Assembly: GCA_028752905.1 (NCBI GenBank)
Contig: JAQNBH010000013.1
Span: 26,103,239-26,167,238 of the forward strand
Direction of reading: 5' to 3'
Origin: Cladorhizidae sp. MBARI D1340-BT2
Lineage: Eukaryota > Porifera > Demospongiae > Poecilosclerida > Cladorhizidae
DNA: 64,000 nt
Part shown: one piece after another, positions 10,500 to 20,865 of the stretch
Position numbering within the stretch: the first letter of the stretch is position 1
Layout of the letters: each line of letters opens with the position of its first letter
Notes under the pieces: model-generated
Database searches by the model: none
Told to the model about the DNA's origin: nothing
The model's input: only the letters and a program-made list of their open reading frames with translations
Made by a program: the position numbers and the translations under genes

Positions 10500-10635
10500 T
10501 TCATTTTTCAATGAACTCTCAGTTGACATAATAACATTAAAATCACCTTCTCAATAATCAACTTCAATTTTTATTCAGTCGACGTTTCGACTAGATGCTC
10601 TAGTCTTCATCAGGAATAATCAATGTCGCAAAAAT
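10500..10635 (-). repeat. Short interspersed repeat with hammerhead motif and conserved tail
   Basis: On the minus strand, the hammerhead-like core is followed by GTTGATTATTGAGAAGGTGA and then TCAACTGAGAGTTCATTG. The same tail follows related motifs at 17.49, 20.87, 21.14, 23.35 and 24.98 kb. The family probably derives from the ends of Penelope-like elements. Confidence 0.75.
10581..10613 (-). ncRNA. Hammerhead ribozyme-like motif (minimal, Penelope type)
   Basis: The minus strand reads CTGATGA, then a perfect hairpin (GACTAG-AGCAT-CTAGTC) as stem II, then GAAACGTC. This gives both catalytic boxes, a base-paired stem II and a GUC cleavage triplet. Stem III is only the self-complementary ACGU, as in minimal hammerheads of Penelope-like elements that are thought to act as dimers. 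Stem I is weakly supported by TTATTC on the 5' side and GAATAA on the 3' side. Activity is not shown by sequence alone. Confidence 0.7.
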
Positions 10636-10776
10636 AATACAATTCAGAATGAAAATTTACTTATAAAATTAGGGGCCCCAGCCCTCTATGTCTCAGCCCC
10701 TGGGCAAAGAACTTAATGGGGTGGTGTTGGACTCGATGCATAGTCTTGAGAATAGTGGGCATAAGTTATATACTAT

Positions 10777-10915
10777 ACGATATTAGGAATAGTTTATTAG
10801 TTTAAGGCCTTTTATTAAGCCGGCCGGAGTTTATTACTTTAAGGGTTTTATTAGTTCTTACGATATTAGGAATAGTTTATTAGTTTAAGGCCTTTTATTA
10901 AGCCGGCCGGAGTTT
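10777..10915. repeat. Two direct copies of a 55-bp sequence
   Basis: ACGATATTAGGAATAGTTTA through AAGCCGGCCGGAGTTT occurs at about 10777-10832 and 10859-10914, almost identical, separated by 26 bp of similar composition. Each contains AAGGCCTTTTATTAAG and the palindrome GCCGGC. The origin is unknown. Confidence 0.85.
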
Positions 10916-11072
10916 TACCTTACACTGTACAACCATAAATCACATGGAGTAGTAGATGTTCATTTCCCAAAGAGCTGGTCACCAAAACCAAAAATAATAG
11001 CAGAGGCTACGGTGATTACAAATTATGTGGTCCTCTTTTAGCTGCTGTGTGGGTAGACAAAACTGTTATAAC

Positions 11073-11172
11073 TGTAGGTATTACTTGATTAGGTCATGAT
11101 CATCACACAAACACTCAGTGTTCTGTGTTATCTAATTAACAATTAATGTGTAGATAATTAGCACATGCCACA
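11073..11172 (-). repeat. 3' LTR of the short Gypsy element
   Basis: About 100 bp, TG...CA ends on the minus strand (TGTGGCATG ... CCTACA), diverged from the 5' copy by several substitutions and indels. Confidence 0.7.
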
Positions 11173-11199
11173 CCTCCCTTTCTTGGAATTCTGTCAGAG

Positions 11200-11526
11200 T
11201 CAGTCCAGAGCCTTGATGGCCGTTCCTTTCTGGGTTCTTGTCATGATTCTTTGCGATATACCTGGTTGGTCATATCTGGTCGGTAGGTTCGGGGTGTAGG
11301 GTATGATGTTGAGATGGATCCTATTTCGCCGGACTTCACCACTGAGTAACAAACGAGGGGTGCTGGCTTGTCCTGTCATATTCTCTGGTACCTGATCATT
11401 GCAGTCAGAAGATCCACACATCTGACCATCTTGTATTATGGGAAATGTGGCCGTTGGTCGAATGAGAGCTTCTGTTTCTTCTCGAACTCCGAATCTTGCC
11501 TGTTGATTTCTTCCATATATGACCAA
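11200..11526 (-). pseudogene. Gypsy pol C-terminal tail
   Basis: A 108-residue frame just upstream of the 3' LTR, containing GEVRRNRIHLN, typical of the tail after the integrase in animal Gypsy elements. It follows the integrase piece after about 140 bases in another frame. Confidence 0.5.
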
Positions 11527-11664
11527 TTTGGTTTGAGCTGTTCCTGTACTTATTGTAGGTTTGTACGAATCATTCTTCCCATTAGTAACTCCGCTGGTGA
11601 GTGATTGCTCCAGGGTAGGGGAGTTGATCTGTAGGTTAGGATATCCAGATATGGGTTCTGTCCT

Positions 11665-12327
11665 TTAAGCTAGGCCATTGCTTCTCGGGAAGTGTGGGCA
11701 GCTAGTCACGTGTTTAAAATTGTGCTCTGCGGCAAAGCAAGCAAATTCTTCAGATGAGTATATACTAGGTTCCATTATCATGAGTGTCTTTGGAATACCA
11801 TGTCTTGAAAACACTGACTTCGAGGCATCAATGATTCCAGTAGAAGTTGTTGATCTCTGTTTTTTTACCTCTGGATATCTCGAGAAATGGTCTAGTACAG
11901 TGATGTAGTTGGCTCCTTTCAGGTAGAATAGGTCAGATGCAACTTTCTCTTGGAACTGCCCCAGAACTTTTAGGGTAGTATGTGCTGGGCCAAACAGTTT
12001 TTTGTCGGCTTCAGTTAGCAACTTCTTCCCAAGCTCCTGGAAGGTTGTCTCTGATATGGCTGTGACTTCCACCCCAGTATCAAGAATGAACTCAGTCATC
12101 TGTTTGGACCGTTGTACCTTCACTTTCCAAGAAGTTTCATGGCTTGCTGAAATTGTGCCGAGGAATGCTGAGTCCACACGCTTGCTAAATACCTCAGCCT
12201 CTGTTCTGGACAGGCACATGTTGCTGTAGTGACCCTTTCTCTGGCAACGATGGCAAATATCTGGGCATTTCCCCCAAGGTGTTGACCTTTGCCTCATCTT
12301 GTACACTGTTTCTGTGCTTGATGGCAC
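11665..12327 (-). pseudogene. Gypsy zinc knuckle-protease-integrase fusion frame
   Basis: A single 220-residue frame. A CCHC knuckle CHRCQRKGHYSNMC lies near residues 25-38. FILDTG, the aspartic protease active-site motif, lies near residue 82. From about residue 132 comes an integrase core (ASDLFYLKGANYITVLDHFS, then RHGIPKTLMI and SSEEFACFA). The protease is cut after KVLGQF and continues directly in the integrase without a stop, so RT and RNase H have been removed by an in-frame deletion. The second integrase Asp is in a damaged context (MEPSIYS where DNGP is expected). The protein could not copy the element. Confidence 0.75.
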
Positions 12328-12698
12328 TCCCTTGTGGAGTAAGCACTCTTTCGTCCGTCAATGGGTTTCCTAATGCTTCCATGCCTGATCTCATCTCTAA
12401 GGCTATCCCATCAATTTCTTGCAAAACTCGCTGTTGCTTGAAAATGGCTTCCCATTGCAAATCATTTTCTTGGCTTTATCCAAGGTGAGGTATGGGTCTC
12501 TCTCTTCCTCCGTAACGTTCGTAGAGGGAAGCACTGCTTCAGACTCTTCTCCCAGGCAGTATAATAGGGTGCTGACTTGCTTTGGTTGTGGGTCTTGATC
12601 TAGTCCAGATACTATTTGAACCTGCATTTTCATCCACTCCAGTCATCTGGATTCCGGAAGTTAAATGCTTCTTGGAGGTGAATTTGTATTTGTGACAT
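12194..12698 (-). pseudogene. Gypsy gag, frameshifted
   Basis: Starts at ATG 12698 (MSQIQIHLQEAFNF), changes frame near 12.63 kb to continue as MKMQVQIVSG and VSTLLYCLGEESEAVL, then changes again near 12.45 kb toward the zinc knuckle. The YCLGEE motif also occurs in the gag at 13.9 kb, so the two elements are related. Confidence 0.65.
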
Positions 12699-12727
12699 TT
12701 TTTCTTAGTCACTCACTGCTGCCACCA

Positions 12728-12836
12728 TGTAGGCTATTCGATTAGGCCTTGATTATCACAAACACCCAGTGTCCAGAGAACATTCTAGAGCTATCTAATT
12801 AACAGTTCGTATAATGGTTAATTAGCACATGCAGCA
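12728..12836 (-). repeat. 5' LTR of the short Gypsy element
   Basis: About 109 bp, partner of 11073-11172, followed on the minus strand by TGGTGGCAGCAGTGAG (putative primer site). Confidence 0.7.
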
Positions 12837-13889
12837 ACCACTTATTACCTGGCAACTCATGTTTCAACTGTATAGAGACGCAGGCTTGATACACTCAGAT
12901 TGATTCATGCCCTGTTTGATTACCATAAATATGTATGCTCTATAGACCACCGAGACCAGTTGTCAGGTTAGGTGCAAGAAGTGGTGACAAAGAATTTTTT
13001 CATATATCGTCAAGAATCCTCAACAGCTACATACTAAATTGCCATATCCATTGTCACTGACATTTCCTGGAATTTCATTTGGAGCTTGCTAGAGAATTGC
13101 TTCAGCTCTAATGGTTATCTCTCGGTCAGTCGACCATGAGTGACTGTACAGACTAACCTTTTGACCTAGGTCACTCGGTTAAGTAATGTTGAAGAACCAG
13201 AGGTGTCGTCTGCTTGGCAGTTGGAAGGAGGTTGGGGAGTTCCAATTGCCACTAAACTGATTTTGAGTGCAGGAAGGCAGTTGCAAGTACCTCTCTGTGT
13301 CACTGAGACTGTTTCTTCAAGTACTAAACATTGATGGACTATAATAGTTGGACTTTGGACTATTGTTTTACTGTTGTTATTTTCTCTTATTTGCTTTAAT
13401 TTATTTTTATATATTTATTTATTTATTATTATTATAATTTTTTATTATTTTTTATTTTTTCCCCTTTAATTAATTAAAACTAATTTACAATTAATTAATA
13501 AATAACTTACTAACTGATTGAGATCTGTGCTGGTGGATATTATCAATGCTCAAATGTATTTAGACAAAAAGTAGAAATTGTCTAAATACTTTCCCAGAAG
13601 TTGATCTGAAGGGTTCTAAAAGTTAATTTACTGTCATTGCACACTTCCTTATAACTTGATGGAAAATAACATTCACTTGGTATTAGATAGACAAGAGTTA
13701 AGGCTGACACCAAATAAATTAGGTATTCAGTTGTGGGGATTGCTATCGCAACTTCTATATTCATACTTAGTGTTATATCGTTTCCTGAACATTCTTATGG
13801 TTGTAAATTAATTAATAAAGGTTTAGTGTATGCAAACCACCTCGAACTGCTGTTCAGAACATACAGTAGCTAGCTGACCAATCACTACA
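12837..13889. other. A+T-rich spacer, possibly with 5' LTR of the next element
   Basis: No gene recognised. Includes a strongly T-rich tract (13.37-13.50 kb). The last part may contain the 5' LTR of the element whose primer site seems to lie at 13.89 kb, but no matching 3' copy was identified. Confidence 0.45.
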
Positions 13890-13905
13890 AGGTGTTAGAA
13901 GTGGG

Positions 13906-14088
13906 ATGAACCTTCAACTATCACCACCAGGACCTTTTGACTTCAAATGCCCAGATGGCTGGGCCAAATGGAGAAGGGTTGAGCAGTACAGAAGTGCATC
14001 AGGACTGGCAGATGTAGCAGAGATAAGACAGGTCAGCAGACTGTTATATTGCCTAGGTGAGGAGGATGAAGATACTCCACGCCCTTAG
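13906..14088 (+). pseudogene. Gypsy gag N-terminus
   Basis: A 60-residue frame with PFDFKCPDGWAKWRRVEQYR and SRLLYCLGEEDED, the conserved gag opening also seen at 12.4-12.7 kb. It is cut by a stop after DTPRP; the rest of gag and protease is missing. Confidence 0.65.
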
Positions 14089-14179
14089 AAGTTGACAAAC
14101 CCAGTGGCGGAGAAACTGGCAAAGGCAGCCGCTCCTACACAACCAACCAGCAAATGCCTTTCCGACAATGGAGGCAAGC

Positions 14180-14825
14180 ATAATCTGGCAAAATATCTTA
14201 AGGCCTGGGTTTCGAATGCACTGAGTACTGCTTATTCCAACACTTTTACTGGCTTACACTCGCTAGAGATATCAGTGAGGGATGCCCACAATTTCAGAAG
14301 GCTGCGAGAAGACCCAGCAGCAAGGTACCACCGATCCCTCTTCTGATCATGGCAAAGGCCTTTGCCAAGGTAGTTATTGATATGGTTGGGCCATTGACAA
14401 GAACTAAAGCAGGAAACAAATACATCCTGACATTGATGGATTCAGGCAGCCGGTAGCCAGAAGTGGTACCACTGAAGAACACAGACTCACAAACAGTGGC
14501 AACTGCCCTGGTGAATATATTCTGGAATTCCAGCAGAAATCCTCTCCGACCAGAGGGTGAATTTCATTTACAAATTAATGCAAGACCTCTACAAGCTCTT
14601 GGGATTCAAGCCAATAAGAACTTCACCTTATCACCCCCAAGACAAATGGAGCTGAGGAACACTTCCATGGCGCTATGCTAAAGAAGAATGAGTAAGACCA
14701 AAGAGGTTGGGACACCCTTCTTCCCTAGCTACTATTTGCCTACAGGGAAGTCATGAAATGAAGCACTGGCTTTTCGCCGTTCAACCTCATGTTTGGGCGG
14801 TTTGTGAGATTTTTTTAGATGTAGT
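14180..14825 (+). pseudogene. Integrase of Gmr1-like element, frameshifted
   Basis: Frames join the end of the zinc-binding domain (HFYWPTLARDI, then CP and Q of the HHCC motif), the core with FAKVVIDMVGPLTRTKAGNK and YILTLMDSGSR, a stop, then PEVVPLKNTDSQTVATALVN, and the core end (CLQGSHEMKHWLF in one frame, AYREVMK in another). It passes directly into RT sequence near 14.85 kb. Confidence 0.7.
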
Positions 14826-14857
14826 AAAGAGTAGCTGGACCAACAATGGTAATAAAT

Positions 14858-15600
14858 GCCAGATTGGCATGACCACTTGTTCTTATCTTCGACACACCAT
14901 TAGCAAAGGACAAATCGCTCTATAGATAGCAAAAGTGGAAGGAGTAGGAACCTTTCAACAGCCAGTCACCAAGAAATGTGTCAAAGCTTTCCTTGTCCTG
15001 GCTGGCTACGATCGCAGGTTCATACCAGCTTTCAGCTCTACAACAGCAGTACTCACAGATCTCACAAAGAAGACAGCTCCAGCCAAGGTGAAATGGACTA
15101 TCCACTGCCAGCAGGCCTTACAGCAGTTGAAGGACAGTTTAACAGTTTAACAAGTGCACCAGTATTGTCCACACCAGAATACAACAAAGACTTTGTACTG
15201 CAGACAGATGCCTCAGACAGAGGAATTGGAGCTGTTCTTAGCCAGCAAGATGAACATGGGTCTGACAAGCCCATAGCATATTTCTCATAGAAGCTTCTTG
15301 ATAAGGAGATCCATTACTCCCCAGTTGAGAAAGAATTCCTAGCAATTGTCTCAACTTTGAAACACTTCGAAGCATATCTCCTAGGAGGAGGAGCATTCCT
15401 AATCCAGATGGATCATAGTGAACTATGATACTTGAGCAAGATGAAAGGTGCTAACCATCGGTTGACAAAATAGTCATTAGCACTACAGGATTATGACATC
15501 ACCATTACTTATAATATTGCTGTGGGACTGTGAACGACAATGCAGATGGCTTATCCAGATAGGCCTGGGCTGAGACAGAACCCTCAACATCTAACATATC
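14858..15600 (+). pseudogene. RT thumb/connection and RNase H of Gmr1-like element
   Basis: Begins with NKCQIGMTTCSYLRH (the end of the RT palm), continues as FQQPVTKKCVKAFLVLAGYD and FIPAFSSTTAVLTDLTKK, then RNase H with FVLQTDASDRGIGAVLSQ (catalytic Asp in TDAS) and HYSPVEKEFLAIV. Ends with DYDITITYN. Several stops are present. The RT YxDD part is absent, so a deletion joined integrase and RT thumb. Confidence 0.78.
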
Positions 15601-15664
15601 AACACCTGATGATACCATGGATCTTCACCCTACAACTTCGAACTTAGATGGGGGAAGGGGGGAC

Positions 15665-16130
15665 AGTGGATGGTGTAGGGAGTGTTAGTACCGCCAACCT
15701 AGTAACAGTATTAACACCTATCAATGTTGATTGATTGAACATATAATCATGCACAAGGGGTTAATGTGACAGGCCACACTAGTTACATCTTAGTTGTTGG
15801 GTTACCCTCTGGATTGCAAGACTACCAAACTTCACAGGGAGTATAGCTCGTGTCGAGGTGACATCATTGTCGAAAGAGATGTTGCATATTCTATCTGTGG
15901 GAGAGGATACAGGATGATGTTTAAAGGTTGTAGAAAAGCTTAGAAATGAGAAAGAGTTGTGGGCAGTTTACCTGTTATTATTATTATAGGTATTTAGTGT
16001 TCTTTTTAATTGGCTTTGTGTTAATTATTTATTATAAAGTTAGTATAGAATAAAAAATTATCCAAGTCCATCAGACTGTTGAACCATTGACCCCAGCATC
16101 GAGTCAGTATTCCACAGAGCCTTTATCATA
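15665..16130. other. Probable 3' LTR region of the Gmr1-like element, no gene
   Basis: Follows the polypurine tract and begins TGGTGTAGGGAGTG. It is A+T-rich toward its end and holds no reading frame of note. No 5' partner was found, so the LTR call is tentative. Confidence 0.4.
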
Positions 16131-16134
16131 TACT

Positions 16135-16650
16135 AGCTTAGTAGATATCCACACTCACCCACACTCAGTTGTAGGAGTGCATATATTATATAATTATACT
16201 AGCATAGATACCCACACTCTGTTGTGGGAGTGCTATATATATACACTAGCTTAGACAGCCACACACTGTTGTGGGAGTACTATATATACACTAGATTAGA
16301 CACCCACACTCTGTTGTAGATGTGCTATATATATAGCTATATAAATATATATATATATACTAGCTTAGACCCATACTCTTTTGTGGGACTGCTATATATA
16401 TATACTAGCTTAGACACCCACACTCTGTTGTGGGAGTGCTCTATATATACACACTCTCTTAGACACCTACACTCTGTTGTGGGAGTGCTATACATATATA
16501 TAATATATATTATTATATATATACATTATATATATATATTGGCTTAGATACCCACACTCGGTGTGAGTGCTATATATATATACTAGCTTAGATACCAACA
16601 CTCTGTTGTGGGAATGCTATATATCACACTCTGTTGTGTTATCCCAAAGA
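16135..16650. repeat. A+T-rich minisatellite, units of about 60 bp
   Basis: Eight or nine units, each with CTAGCTTAGACACCCACACT, CTGTTGTGGGAGTGCTATA and a variable (TA)n run. The TA runs vary in length between units. Confidence 0.9.
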
Positions 16651-17017
16651 TGCAGAAAGGAAGCACCAGGCTGTTGCTGATGCTTCTGCTGTGTGAAAAC
16701 TGAAGAGGAAAACCACAAAGTGATGCTTTAGATTATTCAGCTGATTCAGCTCTTAGCCACACCCATTGCAAATATTTTTTGACTTCATAAATTATTGGTT
16801 GATTTTTTCTTCATAATACCATGCCTGAATTGCTTCCTGGACTAAAGCGCCTTAGAGTCCATTTGGCATTGACATGATATATCACAGTTGTTGGCCAATC
16901 GAAATGCTATTAGGCTTTCCTCCCTCTTCACTTCGTATCTCCACTCCATGGGAAAAAATGCCAAGATTAAAGATCCTGATTCACAAAAAATGCATAATTA
17001 TATTGGTATGGTATTAA

Positions 17018-17175
17018 CATGAGATAGCATGGTCCGTAGTGAAATTGGGTATAAATACCACTTGTAATGTAGCGAAGACGGCAATTGCATTTGGCGTGCA
17101 TCATGAAATTTTTGTTGCCGCCCCACTACTTCATGGTATTTATTGCCAATTTTACTATCGACCAACATGCTATAT
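17018..17175. mobile_element. MITE-like element with 40-bp imperfect inverted repeats
   Basis: The left arm (about 17021-17063: GATAGCATG, then AAATTGG, then ATAAATACCA) matches the right arm (about 17132-17174) in reverse complement with a few mismatches and indels. The whole is about 155 bp, noncoding. No target duplication is obvious. Confidence 0.65.
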
Positions 17176-17485
17176 CTTAATTTTTTTAAATTCAAAATTT
17201 CAATTTTTTTTCAAACTTACATTAAATTTGAAACTTTTTTACATTTTTTTAAAACACTCCTTGATCTACCCTTGACCTACTCACCGAATTGGTTCAGGTA
17301 ATTTGGTCAGGCAAAAGCCATACGCATGCAGACAGACAGATAGACATACAGACATATTCAACTTGATACAGGAATGTTGTTTTTGCAATATCCAGTTCAC
17401 GTGCTGGACGTGTGTGTCAGGGTATGGTTTGCATCACATGGTAGATAGCTATCATCTCACTCAAATCTTAGCATCTTGTTATTCC

Positions 17486-17600
17486 TGATGAAGGCTAGAG
17501 CTGCTAGCCAAAATGTTGAGAGAGTAAATTTCAAGTGAATTCTTGAGAAAGTCATGTAATTCAACTGAGAGTTTGCTGAGAGTCTTTATGTTGCTCCTCA
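17486..17600 (+). repeat. Degenerate hammerhead-type repeat
   Basis: CTGATGA, a hairpin GGCTAG-AGCTG-CTAGCC, then AAAATGTTG where GAAACGTC is expected, and the family tail TCAACTGAGAGTTTGCTGAG. The loss of GAAAC implies an inactive copy. Confidence 0.65.
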
Positions 17601-17699
17601 ACGTCTCCTAGGTGAGTATCTTTATCTTGAATAAGTGAGGAAAAACATATTCAACAATAACCCCGGGTTTTGCTGAGAACAGGTTCACGAAAAAGCTGA

Positions 17700-18035
17700 A
17701 GTAAAACTACACACTTTTGATTTATCTTAGTGTTGCTGTTTCTAGGAAATGGTTGACTATGCCATACTATTATTGATCATGACATCACTTTGCAGAGTTG
17801 TAGTGTAGCTATTAGCTATAAGCAATATATGGACAACCAATAGAAGAGACATGGGAACAGATAGATAGTTGGAAATGGAGACAATAGGCGAGTTGTATAA
17901 CTCATGGGAACAAGAGTAACAGTAGTAAACAAGAGTGGGACAAGAATAGTACTAACAGAGCAAACTTGCAAATTGGTTAATATGTTAGATAGCAAATTGG
18001 CATTACAGTATGAATTATAGACCTGAGAAACCAAA
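17700..18035. other. Upstream region of the class C GPCR gene
   Basis: No gene. A+T-rich with several CTAT repeats. Presumed promoter and 5' UTR of the receptor; no defined motif recognised. Confidence 0.4.
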
Positions 18036-20605
18036 ATGACGATTACTAGAGTTATTGTTGTTGTTATCTTGCTTGGCCATTTGCAGTTCAAAATCACCTG
18101 TCAAGCTGAGCTTGTTTATGAATCCAAAATCGAGTATGATCGGAGAACAGTTCTTCTTGGTGGACTATTTCCAATACATGGAAAAATCAATGGAGTAAAT
18201 GTTTGTGGAGATCTCGATGGAAGTTCTGTGCAGAGAGTAGAATCTATGGTTCGCACAATCAACCAAATTAATGACAACAATGAGCTGCTACCCAAGATTA
18301 AACTGGCGTTCAGTATTAGGGACACATGTGCAGATCCCAGCTATGCCCTGGAGCAGGTATTTATGTATGTGCATAGAAGAAGAAGCAAGCTCACTTGCAG
18401 CAGCAGTAGCAATAACAGTGTGGCTGTGTCAGGTGTGGTTGGAGCAGAGATGAGTCAAGTCTCCATTGACGTTGCCAATTTGTTCCGACTATACCGGATT
18501 CCACAAATCAGTTTTATCTCTACAGCTGACACACTTGGAGACAGGGCAAGATTTGACTACTTCTTTAGGACAGTCCCTCCAGATTCATTGCAAGCGAAAG
18601 CCATTGCTGACATTATAGTGTTGTTCAAGTGGACATTTGTCTTCATGCTCTACTCTGATGATGAATATGGCAGTGGAGGTATTGAAGCATTGATTGAACA
18701 CTTGAGCTTAGTCAAAAACAAAACAATATGCATAGCCGCTAAGATACGTCTTTCTGTGATAGCCTCCTCCAAAGAATACGATGCAGCTATCTCAACAATG
18801 AGCCAAGATTATGTGAAAAATGCTACTGTGATCGTCCTTTTTGGACATAAAGGTGCTGCAGTAGGCATGATGCAAGCTCTGAGGAGAGCGCATATGCGAG
18901 GGGATTATACCCTCAATAACTTGACTTGGATAGGATCAGAGTCGTGGGGTAAATCATTGCCAAGTGAGTACCACATCATTGCAGGAGGAATACTGAGTGT
19001 TTCACCACAGGCTATCAGAGATCCCACCTTTGATGATTACTTCACCTCCCTTAGTCCTGATACCTACTCCAGCAATGTTTGGTTTAATGAGCTGTGGGAG
19101 TCCAAGTTTGGGTGCAGCTTGAGCAGTGACGAGATGTGTGGGATGCAACAGGCAAATATGACACTGAATACAACAGATTACAAGCAGGCCAATTACATTA
19201 CTTTGGTTTCTGATGCAGTGTATGCATTTGCTTATGCTATTCATGACCTGGTAGAGAGCAGATGTCCCAATAGCAGTTTATGTAATGCCATCCTGGAAGA
19301 ACGACTGCTTGGAAAGGCAATCAAGGGGGAACTTCTGCGGCAGCATCTCTACAACATCTCATTCCGAGGCCCTTCTTCAAATGTAGTTTCTTTTGGAATA
19401 GAAAAGGTGGTTACTTCATCTGGAATTTGCAACAAAACCCAAAAGTAGAGGACATGTTTACATTTAAAATTGTTGGCTCATGGGACCATGAACAATCTTT
19501 GAAGTTTGTGTCAGATATTGAATGGCCTACTGGTGATATACCTAAATCTGTTTGTAGTGATGCATGTGAAGGAGGTCAGCAACCTATTCCTATACCTGAT
19601 AGGCAGTGTTGTTGGACCTGCTCACCTTGTCATACTGAAAGAGGCTTCAGTGATGGAATGTCTACCTGTCAGGATTGCAACAAAAGCATGATGCCTAATT
19701 TTGAAAATAGCATCTGTATCCCCATTCCACTTTCCCATCTGATGATTTCCAATGTATTGACAATTGTGTCTATTATTTTCACCATTTTTGGACAAGCAGC
19801 AACTGCAATCACCATCATCGTGTTCCTTGTCTACTATAAGCACAGTGTAGTGAAAGCTTCAAGCAGAGAGCTCAGTGCTATTTTGCTTGTGGGATTGGTA
19901 CTTTGCTATAGTATGCCACTCTTCTTCATTGTGATACCTTCACCAGTCGTATGCGGCATTCGACGATTTTTTTTTGGTTTCAGTTTTGCTGTGTGTTTCA
20001 GTTCCCTGCTTGTCAAAACCAACAGGATCTACTGCATTTTCAACCAAAATTTGCTGAATCCCATGAAAATACCTCATTTTATTAGCTCACTCTCCCAAGT
20101 TATTATTACATTCATCCTCATTGCCATTCAAGTTCTTGTAGCAATAATTTGGCTAATTGTTGATCATCCTTCCACTACCATTGACTATGGAACAAGAAGT
20201 GCTGAGCTGAGTTGTGGAGATTCTCCTATTGTTTATTTGGTGGCCACGTTGGGTTATAATTTGATTCTACTACTTCTAAGCACTTATTATGCATTTCTTG
20301 CCAGAAAAGTCCCAGAAAACTTCAATGAAGCTAAATATATCAATGCCACTCTCTACACACTGTGCATCATCTGGTTTGCCTTCATTTCTACATACTTTGG
20401 TACCATTAAATTTGGTGCAGTTTTTCAGGAAACTTCTCTTATAATTGCCATTATTCTGAGTGCTACAACTACACTTGTTTGCATCTTTGTGCCTAGAGTG
20501 ATCCTGTTAATTTCAAGGTTGAAAGAGAAGCCAAAAAGCAGCACTGTCTCTGCAATTACGAATGTGAAGATAGAAGTGGTCTCTATCTCTGTGGATGGGA
20601 AATAG
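18036..20605 (+). CDS. Class C G-protein-coupled receptor, mGluR-like, split by one frameshift
   Basis: Two overlapping frames form one receptor of about 850 residues. Frame 1 (18036-19448) has a signal peptide (hydrophobic residues 5-22) and a Venus-flytrap ligand-binding domain containing GVVGAEMSQVSIDVANLF and RIPQISFISTADTLGD, the region that in mGluRs binds the amino-acid ligand. Frame 2 continues from about 19395 (YFIWNLQQ) through a nine-Cys NCD3G linker (VCSDACEGG ... CCWTCSPC ... CQDC) and seven membrane helices (about 19.74-20.52 kb) to a short tail. The frame changes by one base between about 19392 and 19403, where both frames look like receptor sequence. There is no intron and no other damage, so a sequencing or assembly indel, or a very young null allele, is likely. 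Sponges have many such receptors; the ligand is unknown. Confidence 0.85.
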
Positions 20606-20865
20606 TGTGCTAAAATCTATGACAGATACATAAAAAGTATATTTTTCTGGTTTGCTGTTTTTCTCATCCCAGTTATTTTTATGGAGATCAACTTAACTAA
20701 TAGGCTAAGTAATTGTAGTGATGACTTTTAGTTTCCCCCTTTTATTTCTTCTTAATCACACAATGAACATAATATATTATTGCTATTGCTATTATTAATT
20801 ACTCTTGATAATCATTAAATTTTACACACTTGATATTTCTGCTGGATGCTCTATAAGTAATTCTT

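Larger units (their letters stand above)
11073..12836 (-). mobile_element. Gypsy-type LTR retroelement with very short LTRs, internally deleted
   Basis: The 3' LTR (11073-11172) and 5' LTR (12728-12836) share TGTGCTAATTA, GTTAATTAGAT, GTGTTTGTG and end in CCTACA. Next to the 5' LTR is a primer-site-like TGGTGGCAGCAGTGAG. Next to the 3' LTR is a polypurine run AAGAAAGGGAGG (minus strand). The interior encodes gag, zinc knuckle, protease and integrase but no RT or RNase H. No target duplication could be confirmed. At 1.76 kb it is a non-autonomous deletion form. Confidence 0.75.
13890..15664 (+). mobile_element. Gmr1-like Gypsy remnant (gag - integrase - RT/RNase H order)
   Basis: Starts with GGTGTTAGAAGTGGGA, a primer-site-like sequence directly before the gag ATG, and ends with a polypurine tract GGGGGAAGGGGGGAC at about 15650. 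Between them the order is gag, integrase, RT end, RNase H, with the RNase H last before the polypurine tract. Standard Ty3/Gypsy elements have integrase last. The order agrees with the minus-strand copy at 58.0-60.7 kb. The RT palm is deleted and frames are broken throughout. Confidence 0.7.
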
